NCBI RefSeq assembly: GCF_000808575.1
Contig: NZ_JWLW01000017.1
Span: 210,037-274,036 of the forward strand
Source: Alteromonas marina
GTDB lineage: Bacteria; Pseudomonadota; Gammaproteobacteria; Enterobacterales; Alteromonadaceae
DNA: 64,000 nucleotides
Direction: 5' to 3'
The notes below the pieces were generated by a model. That model searched no databases. It saw nothing but the letters and a program-made list of their open reading frames with translations, and was not told the DNA's origin. Positions 39,545 through 54,214 of this stretch are shown here, piece by piece. Numbering within the stretch: position 1 is the stretch's first letter; each line of letters opens with the position of its first letter. The translations under genes and the position numbers were made by a program.

Positions 39545-41410
39545 ATGGCAGCCAAAGGAAATTGGACTAAATCCTTGTTTATTGGCTTGTGGACGGTGCT
39601 TAACTTCACCCGCAAACTTTTCTTTAATTTGATATTCATTGTTATTTTTGTTGGATTGATTATCGCCATTGCTGGTCAGGATGACGACCCGCTAACGGTC
39701 AATAAGGACAGCGCGCTTTTCCTTACTTTGAACGGCAAACTCGTTATTGAAAAAGAAAGCATTGATCCTTTTGAGCAATTTTTGCAGGAATCACTAGGTA
39801 GCGAGCCCGAAAACCCAGAAGTGCTTGTTCGCGACGTAGTTAAAGTGCTAGAGAATGCCAAAAAAGATCGACGTATAAAAGCCCTTGTTCTGGATCTACA
39901 CGGGTTAACAGGCGGCGGTTTAGATAAATTGCGTAATGTGGCCAACGCTATCGACACATTCAAAGAATCAGGAAAACCCGTTTACGCAATTGGCGATTAT
40001 TTCTCACAAGATCAATATTATCTAGCCGCTCATGCTGACAATATCTATCTAAATCCCATGGGTGGCTTGATGTTCGAAGGTTACGGACGTTACGGCATGT
40101 ACTTTAAAGACATGCTTGAGAAACTCAAAGTTACCACGCACATATTCCGCGTAGGGACTTATAAATCTGCCGTTGAGCCTATCATGCGCAACGACATGTC
40201 TGATGAAGCAAAAGAAGCGGAAAAGCAATGGTTAGACGGCTACTGGGCGCAATACAAGTCTGACGTTGCGTCAGCTCGCGGTATTGACGAGTCTAACTTC
40301 GATGAAACCTTGGAAGGTCTATTAGCTAAGTTTGAAGCTGCTGGTGGTGACTTTGCTCAGTATGCCCTTGAAAACAACTGGGTAGATGCTTTAAAAACTC
40401 GCGAGGAAGTGAGAGTTGAATTAACCGAATTAGTGGGTGAAGGTGATAACGAACACGGCGTAAACCTCACTACATTCAACACTTATCTCAAAGTAGTGAA
40501 CCCACCCATGCCTGTTATCGAATCAGACATGGATAAGATAGCCATTGTTGTTGCAAAAGGGACTATTTTAAATGGCAATCAAAAAGCGGGCACCATTGGT
40601 GGAGATAGCACTGCACGCTTACTCAGAAAAGCACGCTTAGATGACAACGTAAAAGCTGTTGTTCTTCAAATTGATTCACCGGGAGGCAGTGCATTTGCTT
40701 CTGAAGTGATTCGTCAAGAAGTATTGCAGCTCCAACAAGCCGGCAAGCCGGTTATTGCCTCTATGAGTACTTACGCGGCGTCTGGTGGCTACTGGATTGC
40801 AGCAAGTACCGACAAAATTATTGCCAGCCCAAGCACTATTACAGGTTCTATTGGCGTGTTCGGCATGTTCATGACATACGAAAACTCACTCGACTACCTT
40901 GGTATCCATAGCGACGGGGTGGGTTCAACAGAGCTTGCCGGGTTCTCAGCTGTTCGCCCTCTTGCACCTGAATTTGGCCAAATTTTACAGCGCAATGTGG
41001 AAAACACTTACGGCAATTTCTTGTCGCTCGTATCTAGTGCACGTGACATGTCTGTTGAAGACGTTGATAGCGTTGCGCAAGGTCGCGTTTGGATAGGTGA
41101 AGACGCAATTGAATTGGGCCTTGTTGATCAATTGGGCACCCTCGAAGACGCTGTTACTGCCGCGGCAGAATTTGCAGAGCTTGAAAAATACGACACTTTC
41201 TATGTTCAACGTACCTTAAGTGCACAAGAAATTTTCTGGAAAGAGTTTTTCGGCCAGGCTATGACGTTTGTAGGAAAGTGGCAGTTTGCTAACGCCGACT
41301 CTGCATTAGTTAACGAATTCAAACGTGTGCTCCAAGAGTTTAGTCTGATCAATAAGCTTAACGACCCTAAAGGTACTTATGTTTTGTGTTTACCTTGTGA
41401 TGTTGAGTAA
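39545..41410 (+). CDS. sppA: Signal peptide peptidase SppA (67K type)
   Basis: 621 residues, near the 618 of E. coli SppA. A single N-terminal helix (about 25-45) anchors it in the inner membrane, active site in the periplasm. Tandem S49 domains: the N-terminal one supplies the general-base Lys in GTYKSAVEPIMRND (about residue 202), the C-terminal one the nucleophile Ser in ASGGYWIAA (about 417). Degrades cleaved signal peptides. The ATG at 39545 follows AAAAGGTAG by 10 bases; a GTG at 39536 is too close to it. The terminator lies at 41486-41518. Confidence 0.94.
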   Translation: MAAKGNWTKSLFIGLWTVLNFTRKLFFNLIFIVIFVGLIIAIAGQDDDPLTVNKDSALFLTLNGKLVIEKESIDPFEQFLQESLGSEPENPEVLVRDVVKVLENAKKDRRIKALVLDLHGLTGGGLDKLRNVANAIDTFKESGKPVYAIGDYFSQDQYYLAAHADNIYLNPMGGLMFEGYGRYGMYFKDMLEKLKVTTHIFRVGTYKSAVEPIMRNDMSDEAKEAEKQWLDGYWAQYKSDVASARGIDESNFDETLEGLLAKFEAAGGDFAQYALENNWVDALKTREEVRVELTELVGEGDNEHGVNLTTFNTYLKVVNPPMPVIESDMDKIAIVVAKGTILNGNQKAGTIGGDSTARLLRKARLDDNVKAVVLQIDSPGGSAFASEVIRQEVLQLQQAGKPVIASMSTYAASGGYWIAASTDKIIASPSTITGSIGVFGMFMTYENSLDYLGIHSDGVGSTELAGFSAVRPLAPEFGQILQRNVENTYGNFLSLVSSARDMSVEDVDSVAQGRVWIGEDAIELGLVDQLGTLEDAVTAAAEFAELEKYDTFYVQRTLSAQEIFWKEFFGQAMTFVGKWQFANADSALVNEFKRVLQEFSLINKLNDPKGTYVLCLPCDVE

Positions 41411-41460
41411 TATGCATTAAAAACAAGAAAGCATAATCATACGTATAGTGAGGCAGCAAG

Positions 41461-41952
41461 ATCGCTTCAAATGACCTAACTAATGAACAGCGTCGCGTTA
41501 TATCCGACGCTGTTTTTTGTTGCTATGAGCAGGCTGAGCAATATTTTAAACGTAGTTTTGACCGCCCAACCATCACTTTTAGACGCTCAGGTAAAAATGC
41601 AGGCACTGCATTTTTGCAACAAAACCGCGTTAACTTTCACCCTCTTCTTTTCAAAGATAATGTCGATGCGTTTCTTGAGGACGTGATCCCGCATGAGGTC
41701 AGTCATTTACTGGTATGGACTTTGTTTGGTAGGGTCCAACCCCACGGGAAGGAATGGCGATCGATTATGCTGGGTGTTTTTAAGCGCTCGCCATCAGCTA
41801 CGCATCAATTCGATGTAAAGCAGGTAGCCAAAACCTTTCTATATGAATGTAATTGCGATACATATGCGTTGAGCACGCGAAGGCACAATAAAATTTTAAA
41901 AGGAGCTCAATACAGGTGCAGGAAGTGTCAAAGCCTACTTAAAGCATCGTAA
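41461..41952 (+). CDS. sprT: SprT-family zinc-metalloprotease-like protein, start codon uncertain
   Basis: The frame from about 41461 gives 163 residues, the size of E. coli SprT (165). It has the zinc motif IPHEVSHLL, then LFGRVQPHGKEWRS and a C-terminal zinc ribbon (YECNC, YRCRKCQS). The conserved upstream part, RSGKNAGTAFLQQNRVNF, lies before the first usable start (TTG at 41614), so the real protein begins earlier. But no ATG, GTG or TTG exists in frame after the TGA at 41449-41454. The first codon shown (ATC, 41461) is only a placeholder. A G-to-frameshift relation with the GTG at 41448-41450 would restore MSSKIASND. See findings. Confidence 0.75.
   Translation: MASNDLTNEQRRVISDAVFCCYEQAEQYFKRSFDRPTITFRRSGKNAGTAFLQQNRVNFHPLLFKDNVDAFLEDVIPHEVSHLLVWTLFGRVQPHGKEWRSIMLGVFKRSPSATHQFDVKQVAKTFLYECNCDTYALSTRRHNKILKGAQYRCRKCQSLLKAS
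41486..41518 (+). terminator. Intrinsic terminator after sppA, inside the sprT frame
   Basis: AACAGCGTC (41486-41494) and GACGCTGTT (41506-41514) form a 9-bp stem with an 11-base loop and a six-T run at 41513-41518. It sits about 75 bases after sppA and inside the conserved 5' coding part of sprT. Confidence 0.8.
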
Positions 41953-42025
41953 GCGCTTTGCAGTTCACCAAATAACTCCTCATTTACCCTGTCTAACGCT
42001 CGACTTGGTGAAACTTGGCCTTTTG

Positions 42026-42475
42026 TTAGTTAAACCAATGCTTGGTAAAAGCATTGTCTAAGTCGTTAAACGCCGTTTTAAGAAGCTGCGCGAGTTCTTT
42101 GTACTTAGGTTTAGACTTTGCTTTACTCACACTAACGCCTTGCGTACGCATTTTTGAATGGATTTCTTGGTACCAGCTTTTAAGTTGTGGCGGAAGGTAT
42201 TGGTCTGAGCGATGCCCTAGCCATAACAAGCCCTGCATAGGCAGGCTTAAGAAAAAAGCGCCTATGGTAATAGTTTGAGGGAGATAATCTGTGCCAAGGT
42301 TTTGATACAAAAGTGCGCACGACACCATCGCGACAGGCGGCATTGTTTTAATCGCAAATTTGGTCGCAGCGACAACCCGGCACTCTGGAAAAAAGGCGTA
42401 GAGCTCTTTTCTGACAGGCCATGTCTTCATGTACTGCTGACCGTTTTTCAACATTGTCATTACTGATTGAGACAT
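42026..42475 (-). CDS. yfbV: UPF0208 membrane protein YfbV
   Basis: 149 residues, as in E. coli YfbV (151). Two membrane helices (about 44-62 and 70-88) separated by a short loop; conserved NGQQYMKTWPVRKEL, FAIKTMPPVA and LPMQGLLWLGHRS. E. coli YfbV helps keep macrodomain order of the Ter region. Convergent with sprT; divergent from trxB by a 574-base spacer. Confidence 0.92.
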   Translation of the reverse strand: MSQSVMTMLKNGQQYMKTWPVRKELYAFFPECRVVAATKFAIKTMPPVAMVSCALLYQNLGTDYLPQTITIGAFFLSLPMQGLLWLGHRSDQYLPPQLKSWYQEIHSKMRTQGVSVSKAKSKPKYKELAQLLKTAFNDLDNAFTKHWFN

Positions 42476-44015
<1,540 letters not shown>

Positions 44016-44027
44016 TACTGTCCTCCT

Positions 44028-44055
44028 AAGCCCTGCATCTTTGCAGGGCTTTTTT
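44028..44055 (+). terminator. Intrinsic terminator after trxB
   Basis: AAGCCCTGCA (44028-44037) and TGCAGGGCTT (44042-44051) form a 10-bp stem with a 4-base loop, followed by T residues to 44055. Confidence 0.92.
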
Positions 44056-44066
44056 CCGGCCTATTT

Positions 44067-44813
44067 ATGATAGCGTTACATTATATTGAAGAGGGCGCCC
44101 CCTTCCCTTCTGTAGACACCGCCCTAGACGATCCTAACGGCCTATTAGCATTCGGCGGCGACCTTAGCCCTGCCCGTTTATTTTCAGCTTACTCTCAGGG
44201 CATATTTCCTTGGTTTAGTGATGACGAGCCGCTGTTGTGGTGGTCACCCGACCCCAGAGCCATTATTGAACTCGACAATTTTGTCGCATCGAAAAGCCTT
44301 AAGAAGCTTGCTCGAAAACGAAAGTACACAGTAACGTTAAATCATGCGTTTGACCGTGTCATTGAAGCTTGTTCATCAACCCCTCGCAAAAATCACAATA
44401 CAGGGGAATTAAACAGCGAAACATGGATAACTGATGACATGATTGCAGCCTATCGGCAGCTTAACGGTTTGGGGTTAGCGCACTCAGTGGAAGTATGGGA
44501 CGGCGAAACATTGGTGGGTGGACTATATGGCGTTGGAATTGGCAAGGTATATTGCGGTGAATCGATGTTTCACTGGGAAAGTAATACGTCAAAACTTGCT
44601 ATGATGGCTTTGGTTGAGCACATGAAGTCTCACGATATGGCCTTTATTGATTGCCAGCTTCCTACCGATCATTTGGCATCTCTTGGTGCGAATACGTTAC
44701 CACGTGAAAACTTTATTGAAAAACTTGAAAACAACAACCACACTTTAACTGAAGACGGTAGGCTGTCAGAAGACTACCTTAATCGTTGGAAGCCAAGAGT
44801 GATTACTCCGTGA
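44067..44813 (+). CDS. aat: Leucyl/phenylalanyl-tRNA-protein transferase
   Basis: 248 residues; E. coli Aat has 234. Adds Leu or Phe to N-terminal Lys or Arg, making N-degrons for ClpAP. Family signatures FPSVDTALDDPNGLLAFGGDL, YSQGIFPWFSDDEPLLWWSPDPR, HSVEVWDGETLVGGLYGV and FIDCQLPTDHLASLGA. The stop overlaps the start of bpt as GTGA, so the two transferases are translationally coupled. Confidence 0.96.
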   Translation: MIALHYIEEGAPFPSVDTALDDPNGLLAFGGDLSPARLFSAYSQGIFPWFSDDEPLLWWSPDPRAIIELDNFVASKSLKKLARKRKYTVTLNHAFDRVIEACSSTPRKNHNTGELNSETWITDDMIAAYRQLNGLGLAHSVEVWDGETLVGGLYGVGIGKVYCGESMFHWESNTSKLAMMALVEHMKSHDMAFIDCQLPTDHLASLGANTLPRENFIEKLENNNHTLTEDGRLSEDYLNRWKPRVITP

Positions 44814-45532
44814 AGTTTGGTATAACCCAATCATTTTCATGTAGCTATTTGCCCGATGAGCAAGAGCAATTATTAGTATACGCCGAAAATAATGATTTTC
44901 AGGCGTGGCGATACTCGCAACTTATTCAAGTGGGGTTTCGACGAAGCGGTGAACAAATTTACCGTCCACACTGTTCAGATTGTAAGGCTTGTAAATCGGT
45001 ACGGATCCCGGTTGATGCTTTTACGCCTTCTCGCAGTCAAAAAAGGCTGCTTAAAAAAAATAATGGGTTTCGCGTTGAGTTGGTGGATAAAACCAAAGAC
45101 TCCTACTACCCGTTATACGAGCGCTACATCACAGAACGACATGCTGACGGCAGTATGTACCCGCCATCAAAAACACAATTCGATAACTTTGTACGATGTG
45201 ATTGGATGCCAACCCACTACCTTGAGGCATACGACGGTGACAGGTTGATCGCAGTAGCCGTAACGGATGTGGTCGATGCCAACGAGGATATGGGGGCACT
45301 CTCTGCTCTGTATACATTTTTTGACCCCGACTATAGTTCAGTGTCGCTAGGTACTTGGATGATACTCATGCAAATTGAGCAAGCAAAGCATTTAGGGCTT
45401 CAATACGTATATTTAGGCTATTACGTAGAGGGCTGCCAAAAAATGTCTTACAAGCATAAATTTTTGCCATTTGAGCATTTTAGTGACAATGAATGGCATC
45501 TATTTACCAAAAATAGTAAAATGCCCACTTAA
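44810..45532 (+). CDS. bpt: Aspartate/glutamate leucyltransferase (Bpt/Ate family)
   Basis: 240 residues from the GTG at 44810, which overlaps the aat stop codon (GTGA). The family's Cys pairs CSYLP and CSDCKACKSVRIP are present, with RRSGEQIYRPHC, FDPDYSSVSLGTWMI and YLGYYVEGCQKMSYK. Bacterial members move Leu to N-terminal Asp, Glu or oxidised Cys, making N-degrons read by ClpS. An in-frame TTG at 44786 would lie inside aat and is less likely. Partners: aat upstream, clpS/clpA 3 kb away. Confidence 0.94.
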   Translation: MKFGITQSFSCSYLPDEQEQLLVYAENNDFQAWRYSQLIQVGFRRSGEQIYRPHCSDCKACKSVRIPVDAFTPSRSQKRLLKKNNGFRVELVDKTKDSYYPLYERYITERHADGSMYPPSKTQFDNFVRCDWMPTHYLEAYDGDRLIAVAVTDVVDANEDMGALSALYTFFDPDYSSVSLGTWMILMQIEQAKHLGLQYVYLGYYVEGCQKMSYKHKFLPFEHFSDNEWHLFTKNSKMPT

Positions 45533-45598
45533 TTGCTTTACACTGAACCCAAGATTGGGTAAGGTCTGCGCGGCAAAAATTTTGAATTACTGAGGTAA

Positions 45599-45826
<228 letters not shown>

Positions 45827-45852
45827 TGAGCCATTTAAGCGGTAACGCATAA

Positions 45853-45880
45853 AAAAAGCCCGATTAAGATCGGGCTTTTT
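45853..45880. terminator. Bidirectional terminator between infA and clpA
   Basis: AAAAAGCCCGAT (45853-45864) and ATCGGGCTTTTT (45869-45880) form a 12-bp stem with a 4-base loop and T-runs in both directions, between two convergent genes. Confidence 0.95.
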
Positions 45881-45901
45881 CGTATTAAATGCTTTGCTTT
45901 A

Positions 45902-48178
45902 TCAGCTTGGCTCTGCTTCTTCAGACGTCGCTCCTACACCTGAGTACTCAAAGGTAAGTTTGTCGTCGACGCAATCCACTTTAACGTTTCCGCCCTTAGA
46001 CAGTTCGCCAAACAATAACTCGTTCGCCAACTCTTTCTTAAGATCATCTTTAATAACGCGTGCCATAGGACGTGCTCCCATTGCTTTGTCATAGCCTTTC
46101 TCGGCCATATAAGCGCGAGCTGCACTGGTAACCTCAAGCGACACACCCTTCACGTCAAGCTGTGCCTGAAGCTCAATGATGAACTTATCGACCACTTGTA
46201 GAATAATTTCAGGGTCAAGGTGATTGAACCAAATTATACCGTCTAGGCGGTTTCTGAATTCAGGTGTAAACACCTTATTGATTTCAGACATCGCATCGTG
46301 ACTGTGATCTTGTTGCTTAAAACCAATGGACTTGCGCACTGTTTCCTGAACACCAGCATTAGTGGTCATCACCAACACCACGTTTCTGAAGTCAACTTTG
46401 CGGCCGTTGTTATCAGTCAGCGTACCGTGGTCCATCACTTGAAGAAGAATATTGTAGATGTCGCTATGCGCTTTCTCAATTTCATCTAACAAGACTACCG
46501 AATACGGATTTTTAATCACCGCATCTGTTAACAGACCACCCTGGTCGAAGCCAACGTAACCAGGAGGCGCGCCAATAAGGCGGCTCACAGCATGACGTTC
46601 CATGTACTCAGACATATCAAAACGTACAAGCTCAACACCCATGATTTTAGCCAGCTGTTGAGTTACTTCTGTTTTACCAACACCAGTTGGACCGGCGAAT
46701 AAGAAACTACCAATTGGTTTTGCTTCATTGCCAAGCCCAGAACGTGACAGCAATATAGCGTCATTAAGCGTCTCTATAGCCTTATCCTGTCCAAATACGA
46801 CCATCTTAAGGTTGCGACCAAGGTTTTTAAGTACTTCTTTATCAGAGGCTGAGACAGACTTCTCTGGGATTCGCGCCATTTTCGCAATTATTTGCTCAAT
46901 GTCACCCACACCAATAGTCTTTTTACGCTTGGAAGGTGGCAACAAACGCTGACTTGCTCCCGCCTCGTCCATTACATCAATGGCCTTATCTGGAAGGTGA
47001 CGTTCATTGATGTATTTCGCTGACAATTCTGCCGCAGCTTGAATCGCTTTTTGAGTAAAGCGCACGTTATGGTGCTCTTCGTAGCGGCTCTTAAGGCCAA
47101 GCAATATCTTTGTGGTATCGCTCACGCTAGGTTCAGTTACGTCAACTTTTTGGAAACGACGTGCCAGCGCGCGATCTTTCTCAAAAATACCTTGGTATTC
47201 TTGATATGTGGTTGAGCCAATGCAACGTAGTTCACCGCTTGACAGCTTAGGCTTAAGTAAGTTGGAAGCATCCATCACACCGCCTGATGCAGCACCCGCG
47301 CCTATAATGGTATGGATTTCATCAATAAACAAAATAGCGTTTTTATCTTTGCCTAGCTCTTTCAAGATTGCTTTTAAACGCTTCTCGAAGTCACCGCGAT
47401 ATTTAGTACCAGCAAGAAGGCCACCTAAATCAAGTGAATATACCGTGCTTTCAGCAATAACATCAGGCACGTCTTCGTTTACTATTCGGTAAGCTAAACC
47501 CTCTGCTATAGCAGTTTTACCTACGCCCGCTTCACCCACTAGTAATGGGTTATTTTTACGACGACGACATAAAATTTGGATCGTACGCTCTACTTCAGAA
47601 TCGCGCCCAATAAGCGGGTCAATTTTGCCGTCTTTTGCGTGGCGGTTAAGGTCGGTAGCGTATTTACTTAACGCAGAACCACCCTCTTCACCTGCTTCAG
47701 ATTCTTCCGATGCTTCAGGGTTAACAGGCTCGTCATCATCTGCTTTACTAACACCATGACTGATAAAGTTCACAACGTCTAAGCGCGTTACGTCTGCTTT
47801 CTTAAGAATGTAAACCGCCTGCGACTCTTGCTCACTGAAGATAGCGACGAGCACATTGGCGCCCGTAACTTCGTCTTTACCCGACGATTGCACATGAAAA
47901 ACCGCCCGCTGAAGCACGCGCTGAAAACCGAGCGTGGGCTGAGTTTCCCGTTCGTTTAATTGGTCATCCAGAATAAGTGGCGTCGTATCTTTAACGAACG
48001 ATAGCAGTTCACTCTTAATCGCCTCGATATCGGCACCACACGCTTTAAGCGCATCACGAGCAGCTGAGTTATCAAGCAATGCCAACAACAAGTGCTCAAC
48101 CGTCATAAACTCGTGACGGTGCTCTCTGGCAAATACAAACGCTTCATTCAACGTTTGTTCTAATTCTTTATTTAACAT
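45902..48178 (-). CDS. clpA: ATP-dependent Clp protease ATP-binding subunit ClpA
   Basis: 758 residues; matches E. coli ClpA (758). N-domain (about 1-145) binds ClpS, then two AAA modules: Walker A GEAGVGKT and GPTGVGKT, Walker B LFIDEIH and [13 protein letters not shown]-terminal region holds the IGL-type tripeptide near IGF (KSIGFKQQ) for ClpP docking. Unfolds N-degron and ssrA-tagged substrates. It follows clpS by 24 bases on the same strand. Confidence 0.97.
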   Translation of the reverse strand: MLNKELEQTLNEAFVFAREHRHEFMTVEHLLLALLDNSAARDALKACGADIEAIKSELLSFVKDTTPLILDDQLNERETQPTLGFQRVLQRAVFHVQSSGKDEVTGANVLVAIFSEQESQAVYILKKADVTRLDVVNFISHGVSKADDDEPVNPEASEESEAGEEGGSALSKYATDLNRHAKDGKIDPLIGRDSEVERTIQILCRRRKNNPLLVGEAGVGKTAIAEGLAYRIVNEDVPDVIAESTVYSLDLGGLLAGTKYRGDFEKRLKAILKELGKDKNAILFIDEIHTIIGAGAASGGVMDASNLLKPKLSSGELRCIGSTTYQEYQGIFEKDRALARRFQKVDVTEPSVSDTTKILLGLKSRYEEHHNVRFTQKAIQAAAELSAKYINERHLPDKAIDVMDEAGASQRLLPPSKRKKTIGVGDIEQIIAKMARIPEKSVSASDKEVLKNLGRNLKMVVFGQDKAIETLNDAILLSRSGLGNEAKPIGSFLFAGPTGVGKTEVTQQLAKIMGVELVRFDMSEYMERHAVSRLIGAPPGYVGFDQGGLLTDAVIKNPYSVVLLDEIEKAHSDIYNILLQVMDHGTLTDNNGRKVDFRNVVLVMTTNAGVQETVRKSIGFKQQDHSHDAMSEINKVFTPEFRNRLDGIIWFNHLDPEIILQVVDKFIIELQAQLDVKGVSLEVTSAARAYMAEKGYDKAMGARPMARVIKDDLKKELANELLFGELSKGGNVKVDCVDDKLTFEYSGVGATSEEAEPS

Positions 48179-48202
48179 ATTGCTCGCCCTCTACAAAAAA
48201 CC

Positions 48203-48523
48203 TTATGCCTGCTCCATCGTGCACATCAACGGATGCTGATGTTTGCGTGCGTACTGATTTACCTGCATCACTTTTGTCTCTGCTATCTCAGCAGTGAAAA
48301 TGCCACACACGGCTTTTCCCTGATAATGAACGGTCAGCATAAGTTGGTTGGCTTTCTCAGCGTCCATATTGAAAAACTGCATGAGTACCTCAATGACAAA
48401 ATCCATCGGTGTATAGTCGTCATTGTTCAACAACACTTTATACATGGGAGGCGGCTGCGGCTTCTGTCGCTGCGCGTCTTTCTGTTTTTCCTTTTCGATA
48501 CTAATAGCGTTGTCTTTACTCAT
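48203..48523 (-). CDS. clpS: ATP-dependent Clp protease adaptor ClpS
   Basis: 106 residues, as in E. coli ClpS (106). Flexible charged tail, then [20 protein letters not shown], the pocket that binds N-terminal Leu, Phe, Trp and Tyr, and later [19 protein letters not shown]. Delivers N-degron proteins to ClpA. First gene of the clpS-clpA unit and divergent from cspD. Confidence 0.97.
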   Translation of the reverse strand: MSKDNAISIEKEKQKDAQRQKPQPPPMYKVLLNNDDYTPMDFVIEVLMQFFNMDAEKANQLMLTVHYQGKAVCGIFTAEIAETKVMQVNQYARKHQHPLMCTMEQA

Positions 48524-48765
48524 AACTTAATAATAGTGGTTTACCGGCATATGTGTACAAACTTTTGTATAAATTTATTCACATTTGCCCTTGACATAAT
48601 ATGGTTAAAAAATCTACATTTTGTATGGTGGTTTTGAGTATTACACGTTTAGCACTTTAAAGCAGGACTTTAAAGGAACTGTAGTCAATACTCTTTCCCC
48701 AGTGTCTCCGGATCTATAATGGGGGCATATACTCGTGAGTTCAAGGATTAAGAGGAAGTCGAAGT

Positions 48766-48984
48766 ATGGCGGTTGGCAAAGTTAAATGGTTTAACAACGC
48801 AAAGGGTTTTGGATTTATCGTACCTGAGGACGGTGGTGAAGATATTTTCGCGCATTACTCTACGATTCAAATGGAAGGCTATCGTTCGCTAAAAGCAGGT
48901 CAAGAAGTTACCTTCGAAGTACAGCAAGGCCCTAAAGGCCTGCATGCTGAGAACATTGGCTTCAAAGAAGAACCTGAGCGTTAA
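48766..48984 (+). CDS. cspD: Cold-shock-like protein CspD
   Basis: 72 residues, cold-shock fold. RNP1 KGFGFI and RNP2 DIFAHYS are present, with the start [20 protein letters not shown]. The Q-rich tail and divergence from clpS identify CspD, a single-strand DNA/RNA binder that restrains replication in slow-growing E. coli. AAGAGGAAG lies about 8 bases before the ATG. A terminator follows. Confidence 0.95.
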   Translation: MAVGKVKWFNNAKGFGFIVPEDGGEDIFAHYSTIQMEGYRSLKAGQEVTFEVQQGPKGLHAENIGFKEEPER

Positions 48985-48997
48985 GAAAAGAATTTAT

Positions 48998-49032
48998 AAA
49001 GCCTGGCCCTGAGTCAGGCTTTTGGTTTTTTT
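48998..49032 (+). terminator. Intrinsic terminator after cspD
   Basis: AAAGCCTG (48998-49005) and CAGGCTTT (49015-49022) form the stem, then TTGG and a run of eight T. Confidence 0.85.
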
Positions 49033-49110
49033 TGCCATTCAAAAAATATAGGTGCAGTAAAGCGTCTGTGTGGTTGGTTGTGCTCTAATTTTACCCCCCA
49101 AAAAAAAGCA

Positions 49111-49129
49111 TTACGTTATCGTAACGTAA
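49111..49129. promoter_or_regulatory. 19-base perfect palindrome (operator-like)
   Basis: TTACGTTA-TCG-TAACGTAA, fully symmetric over 19 bases. It has the size and form of a TetR- or GntR-type operator, but lies in the gap between two convergent genes (cspD and icd), where no promoter is known. It may serve the candidate small RNA at 49263-49373. No regulator is named. Confidence 0.4.
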
Positions 49130-49262
49130 CGTGTTGGTACAGAGCGCCTAACCAACAAGCTTTGCTCCCGTATTTTCATTTTCCGTTAGTACACTTCTTT
49201 CCAAAATATAAAGTATACCTCCCTACACAATACTGGTGATTGACACACTTTATCTTAGTCCG

Positions 49263-49373
49263 CATAGATCATTGCCTACTCTGCTAGGTTTAAAATGTTC
49301 GTAATCGCGGCGTGTTAGCGCAGGTATAGTGGTTCTACATAAAAAAGCCCTCTCGTTTGAAGAGAGGGCTTTT
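49263..49373 (+). ncRNA. Candidate small RNA between cspD and icd (speculative)
   Basis: TTGACA at 49240-49245 is followed after about 17 bases by CATAGA, a weak -10. The region ends at the bidirectional terminator (49343-49373), giving a transcript of about 110 bases with no gene frame. The terminator also serves icd from the other side, so its presence does not prove a small RNA. Low confidence. Confidence 0.2.
49343..49373. terminator. Intrinsic terminator of icd (also usable from the left)
   Basis: AAAAGCCCTCTC (49343-49354) and GAGAGGGCTTTT (49362-49373) form a 12-bp stem with a 7-base loop and T-runs in both directions, about 85 bases past the icd stop codon. Confidence 0.93.
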
Positions 49374-49457
49374 AAACGTTGTTTTGAATAGCTTGTCAGA
49401 TTTGAGAATACTATTCTGTGCGCTAGACCTCAAAGCCTAACGCATGTACGCAAATCA

Positions 49458-52191
<2,734 letters not shown>

Positions 52192-52734
52192 ATGTCTTCA
52201 AACGCTAAAGTGGTGCTTTTTAATAAGCCCTTTCAAGTCTTATCTCAATTTACTGATGCAGACGGTAGAGAAACCCTTAAGGACTACATTGATGTTCCCG
52301 GTGTGTATGCCGCAGGACGACTAGACAGAGATTCGGAAGGTCTTCTCGTACTCACCAATGACGGAAAACTTCAGCATAAACTTGCTAACCCAAAAGCTAA
52401 AACCAGCAAAACCTATTGGGTACAAGTTGAAGGTATTATGGACGAAAAAGCGATGCAGGCGCTGCGTGACGGTGTAGAATTAAAAGATGGACTGACTCGC
52501 CCCGCTAAAGTAAAGGCCATGGAAGCACCTAGCGTGTGGCCGCGAAATCCGCCCGTACGCTTTAGGCAATCAATCCCTACAAGCTGGGTAGAAATTACCA
52601 TTACCGAAGGTAAAAACAGACAAGTGCGACGTATGACGGCGCACGTCGGCTACCCCACCCTTAGGCTCATCAGATATCGCGTAGGTAATTGGACCATTGA
52701 TGGTATTGATAATGGCAGCTACGTTTACTTTTAA
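52192..52734 (+). CDS. rluE: 23S rRNA pseudouridine(2457) synthase RluE
   Basis: 180 residues. RsuA-type catalytic domain with the aspartate motif [17 protein letters not shown], start [14 protein letters not shown] and the C-terminal [23 protein letters not shown]. No S4 domain is present, as expected for RluE. E. coli RluE modifies U2457 of 23S rRNA. Start ATG with GGAAGTAAT before it. Divergent from icd, the E. coli order. Confidence 0.94.
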   Translation: MSSNAKVVLFNKPFQVLSQFTDADGRETLKDYIDVPGVYAAGRLDRDSEGLLVLTNDGKLQHKLANPKAKTSKTYWVQVEGIMDEKAMQALRDGVELKDGLTRPAKVKAMEAPSVWPRNPPVRFRQSIPTSWVEITITEGKNRQVRRMTAHVGYPTLRLIRYRVGNWTIDGIDNGSYVYF

Positions 52735-53087
52735 AGGCAATTCAATTTCTAATACTTGAAATCACCTTCCTTGACCGCACTAAAAGAGGCACCGAAACGT
52801 TACGGATTTTTAGCGTTGTTAAAGGTTGCTGTTCATCTTTGCATATAGACAATTTTTTACAACAAAGGGCAACGGCCGCTTGGCACATATTTAATTACTT
52901 ATTCAGATAAGGATTAAATGTGAATTAGCTGTCGGAATCTGATAAAATCCGCGACCTCGAAAACGGGCCGATTTGTAAGTGGCTGATTAGTGGTATAGCC
53001 CACTAAGTGAGTAAGCGCCTAAGCATATTTATCAACATGTTAATTGGTGACTGATTTAACAAATACGGTTTCTTTTTTATTAATCAA
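52735..53087. other. 353-base gap before mnmA
   Basis: TGATAAAAT at about 52940 looks like an extended -10, so the mnmA promoter may lie there. No gene or terminator recognised in the rest. Confidence 0.35.
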
Positions 53088-54214
53088 ATGAGTGTGCAAT
53101 CCATAGTGAGTGATATTGAATCTAACGCCAGCAAAAAAGTGATCGTCGGTATGTCCGGCGGTGTCGATTCATCTGTTTCAGCCTACCTACTCCAACAGCA
53201 GGGTTATCAGGTTGAAGGTCTTTTCATGAAAAACTGGGAAGAAGATGATAATGATGAATACTGTGCCGCTGCAGAAGATTTAAAAGATGCACAAGCGGTT
53301 GCTGACAAACTTGGCATTGAACTACACACCATTAACTTTGCAGCTGAATACTGGGATAACGTGTTTGAGTATTTCTTAGAGGAATACAAAGCGGGCCGTA
53401 CGCCAAACCCAGATATTATGTGCAACAAAGAAATTAAGTTTAAAGCGTTTCTTGAATTTGCAGCAGAAGATCTAGGCGCAGACTACATTGCTACCGGTCA
53501 CTATGTTCGTCGCCGAGAAGTAGACGGTAAATGGCAAATGCTACGCGGCCTTGATAACAACAAAGACCAGAGCTACTTTCTTTACACATTAGGCGAAGAG
53601 CACGTTGCAAAAACGCTCTTTCCTGTAGGTGACATCGAAAAGCCATTAGTTCGCAAAATCGCCGAGGAGCAAGGTCTTATCACTCACGATAAGAAAGACT
53701 CAACCGGGATTTGCTTTATTGGTGAACGCAAATTTAAAGACTTCTTGGCTCGTTACCTTCCAGCTCAGCCTGGCGTTATTGAAACAGCAGAAGGCGAAGA
53801 AATTGGCCAACACGAAGGCTTGATGTATCACACGTTAGGTCAACGTAAAGGCTTACACATTGGTGGTTTGGCCAAATACGGTGACGACCCTTGGTATGTG
53901 GTAGATAAAGATGTTGCTCGCAACGTGCTTATTGTGGGCCAAGGTGCCGACCACCCTCGCCTTTACTCTAAAGGATTGGTAGCAAAGCAGCTACACTGGG
54001 TGGATAGAAAAACAATTACAGAGCCTATGCGCGCGGTAGTTAAAACCCGTTATCGTCAGGCCGATATCCCATGTACAATAACGCCAGCTCAAGACGACAC
54101 CATTGAAGTGATGTTTGATGAGCCGCAGAAGGCGGTAACGCCGGGGCAGTCAGCGGTGTTCTATAGTGACGAAGTTTGCCTTGGCGGCGGTATTATTGAG
54201 AGTTATATTCGCTG

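Noticed and set aside
41483..41686. 67-codon frame MNSVALYPTLFF
   Set aside because: Overlaps the conserved sprT frame in another phase; its peptide has no family likeness.
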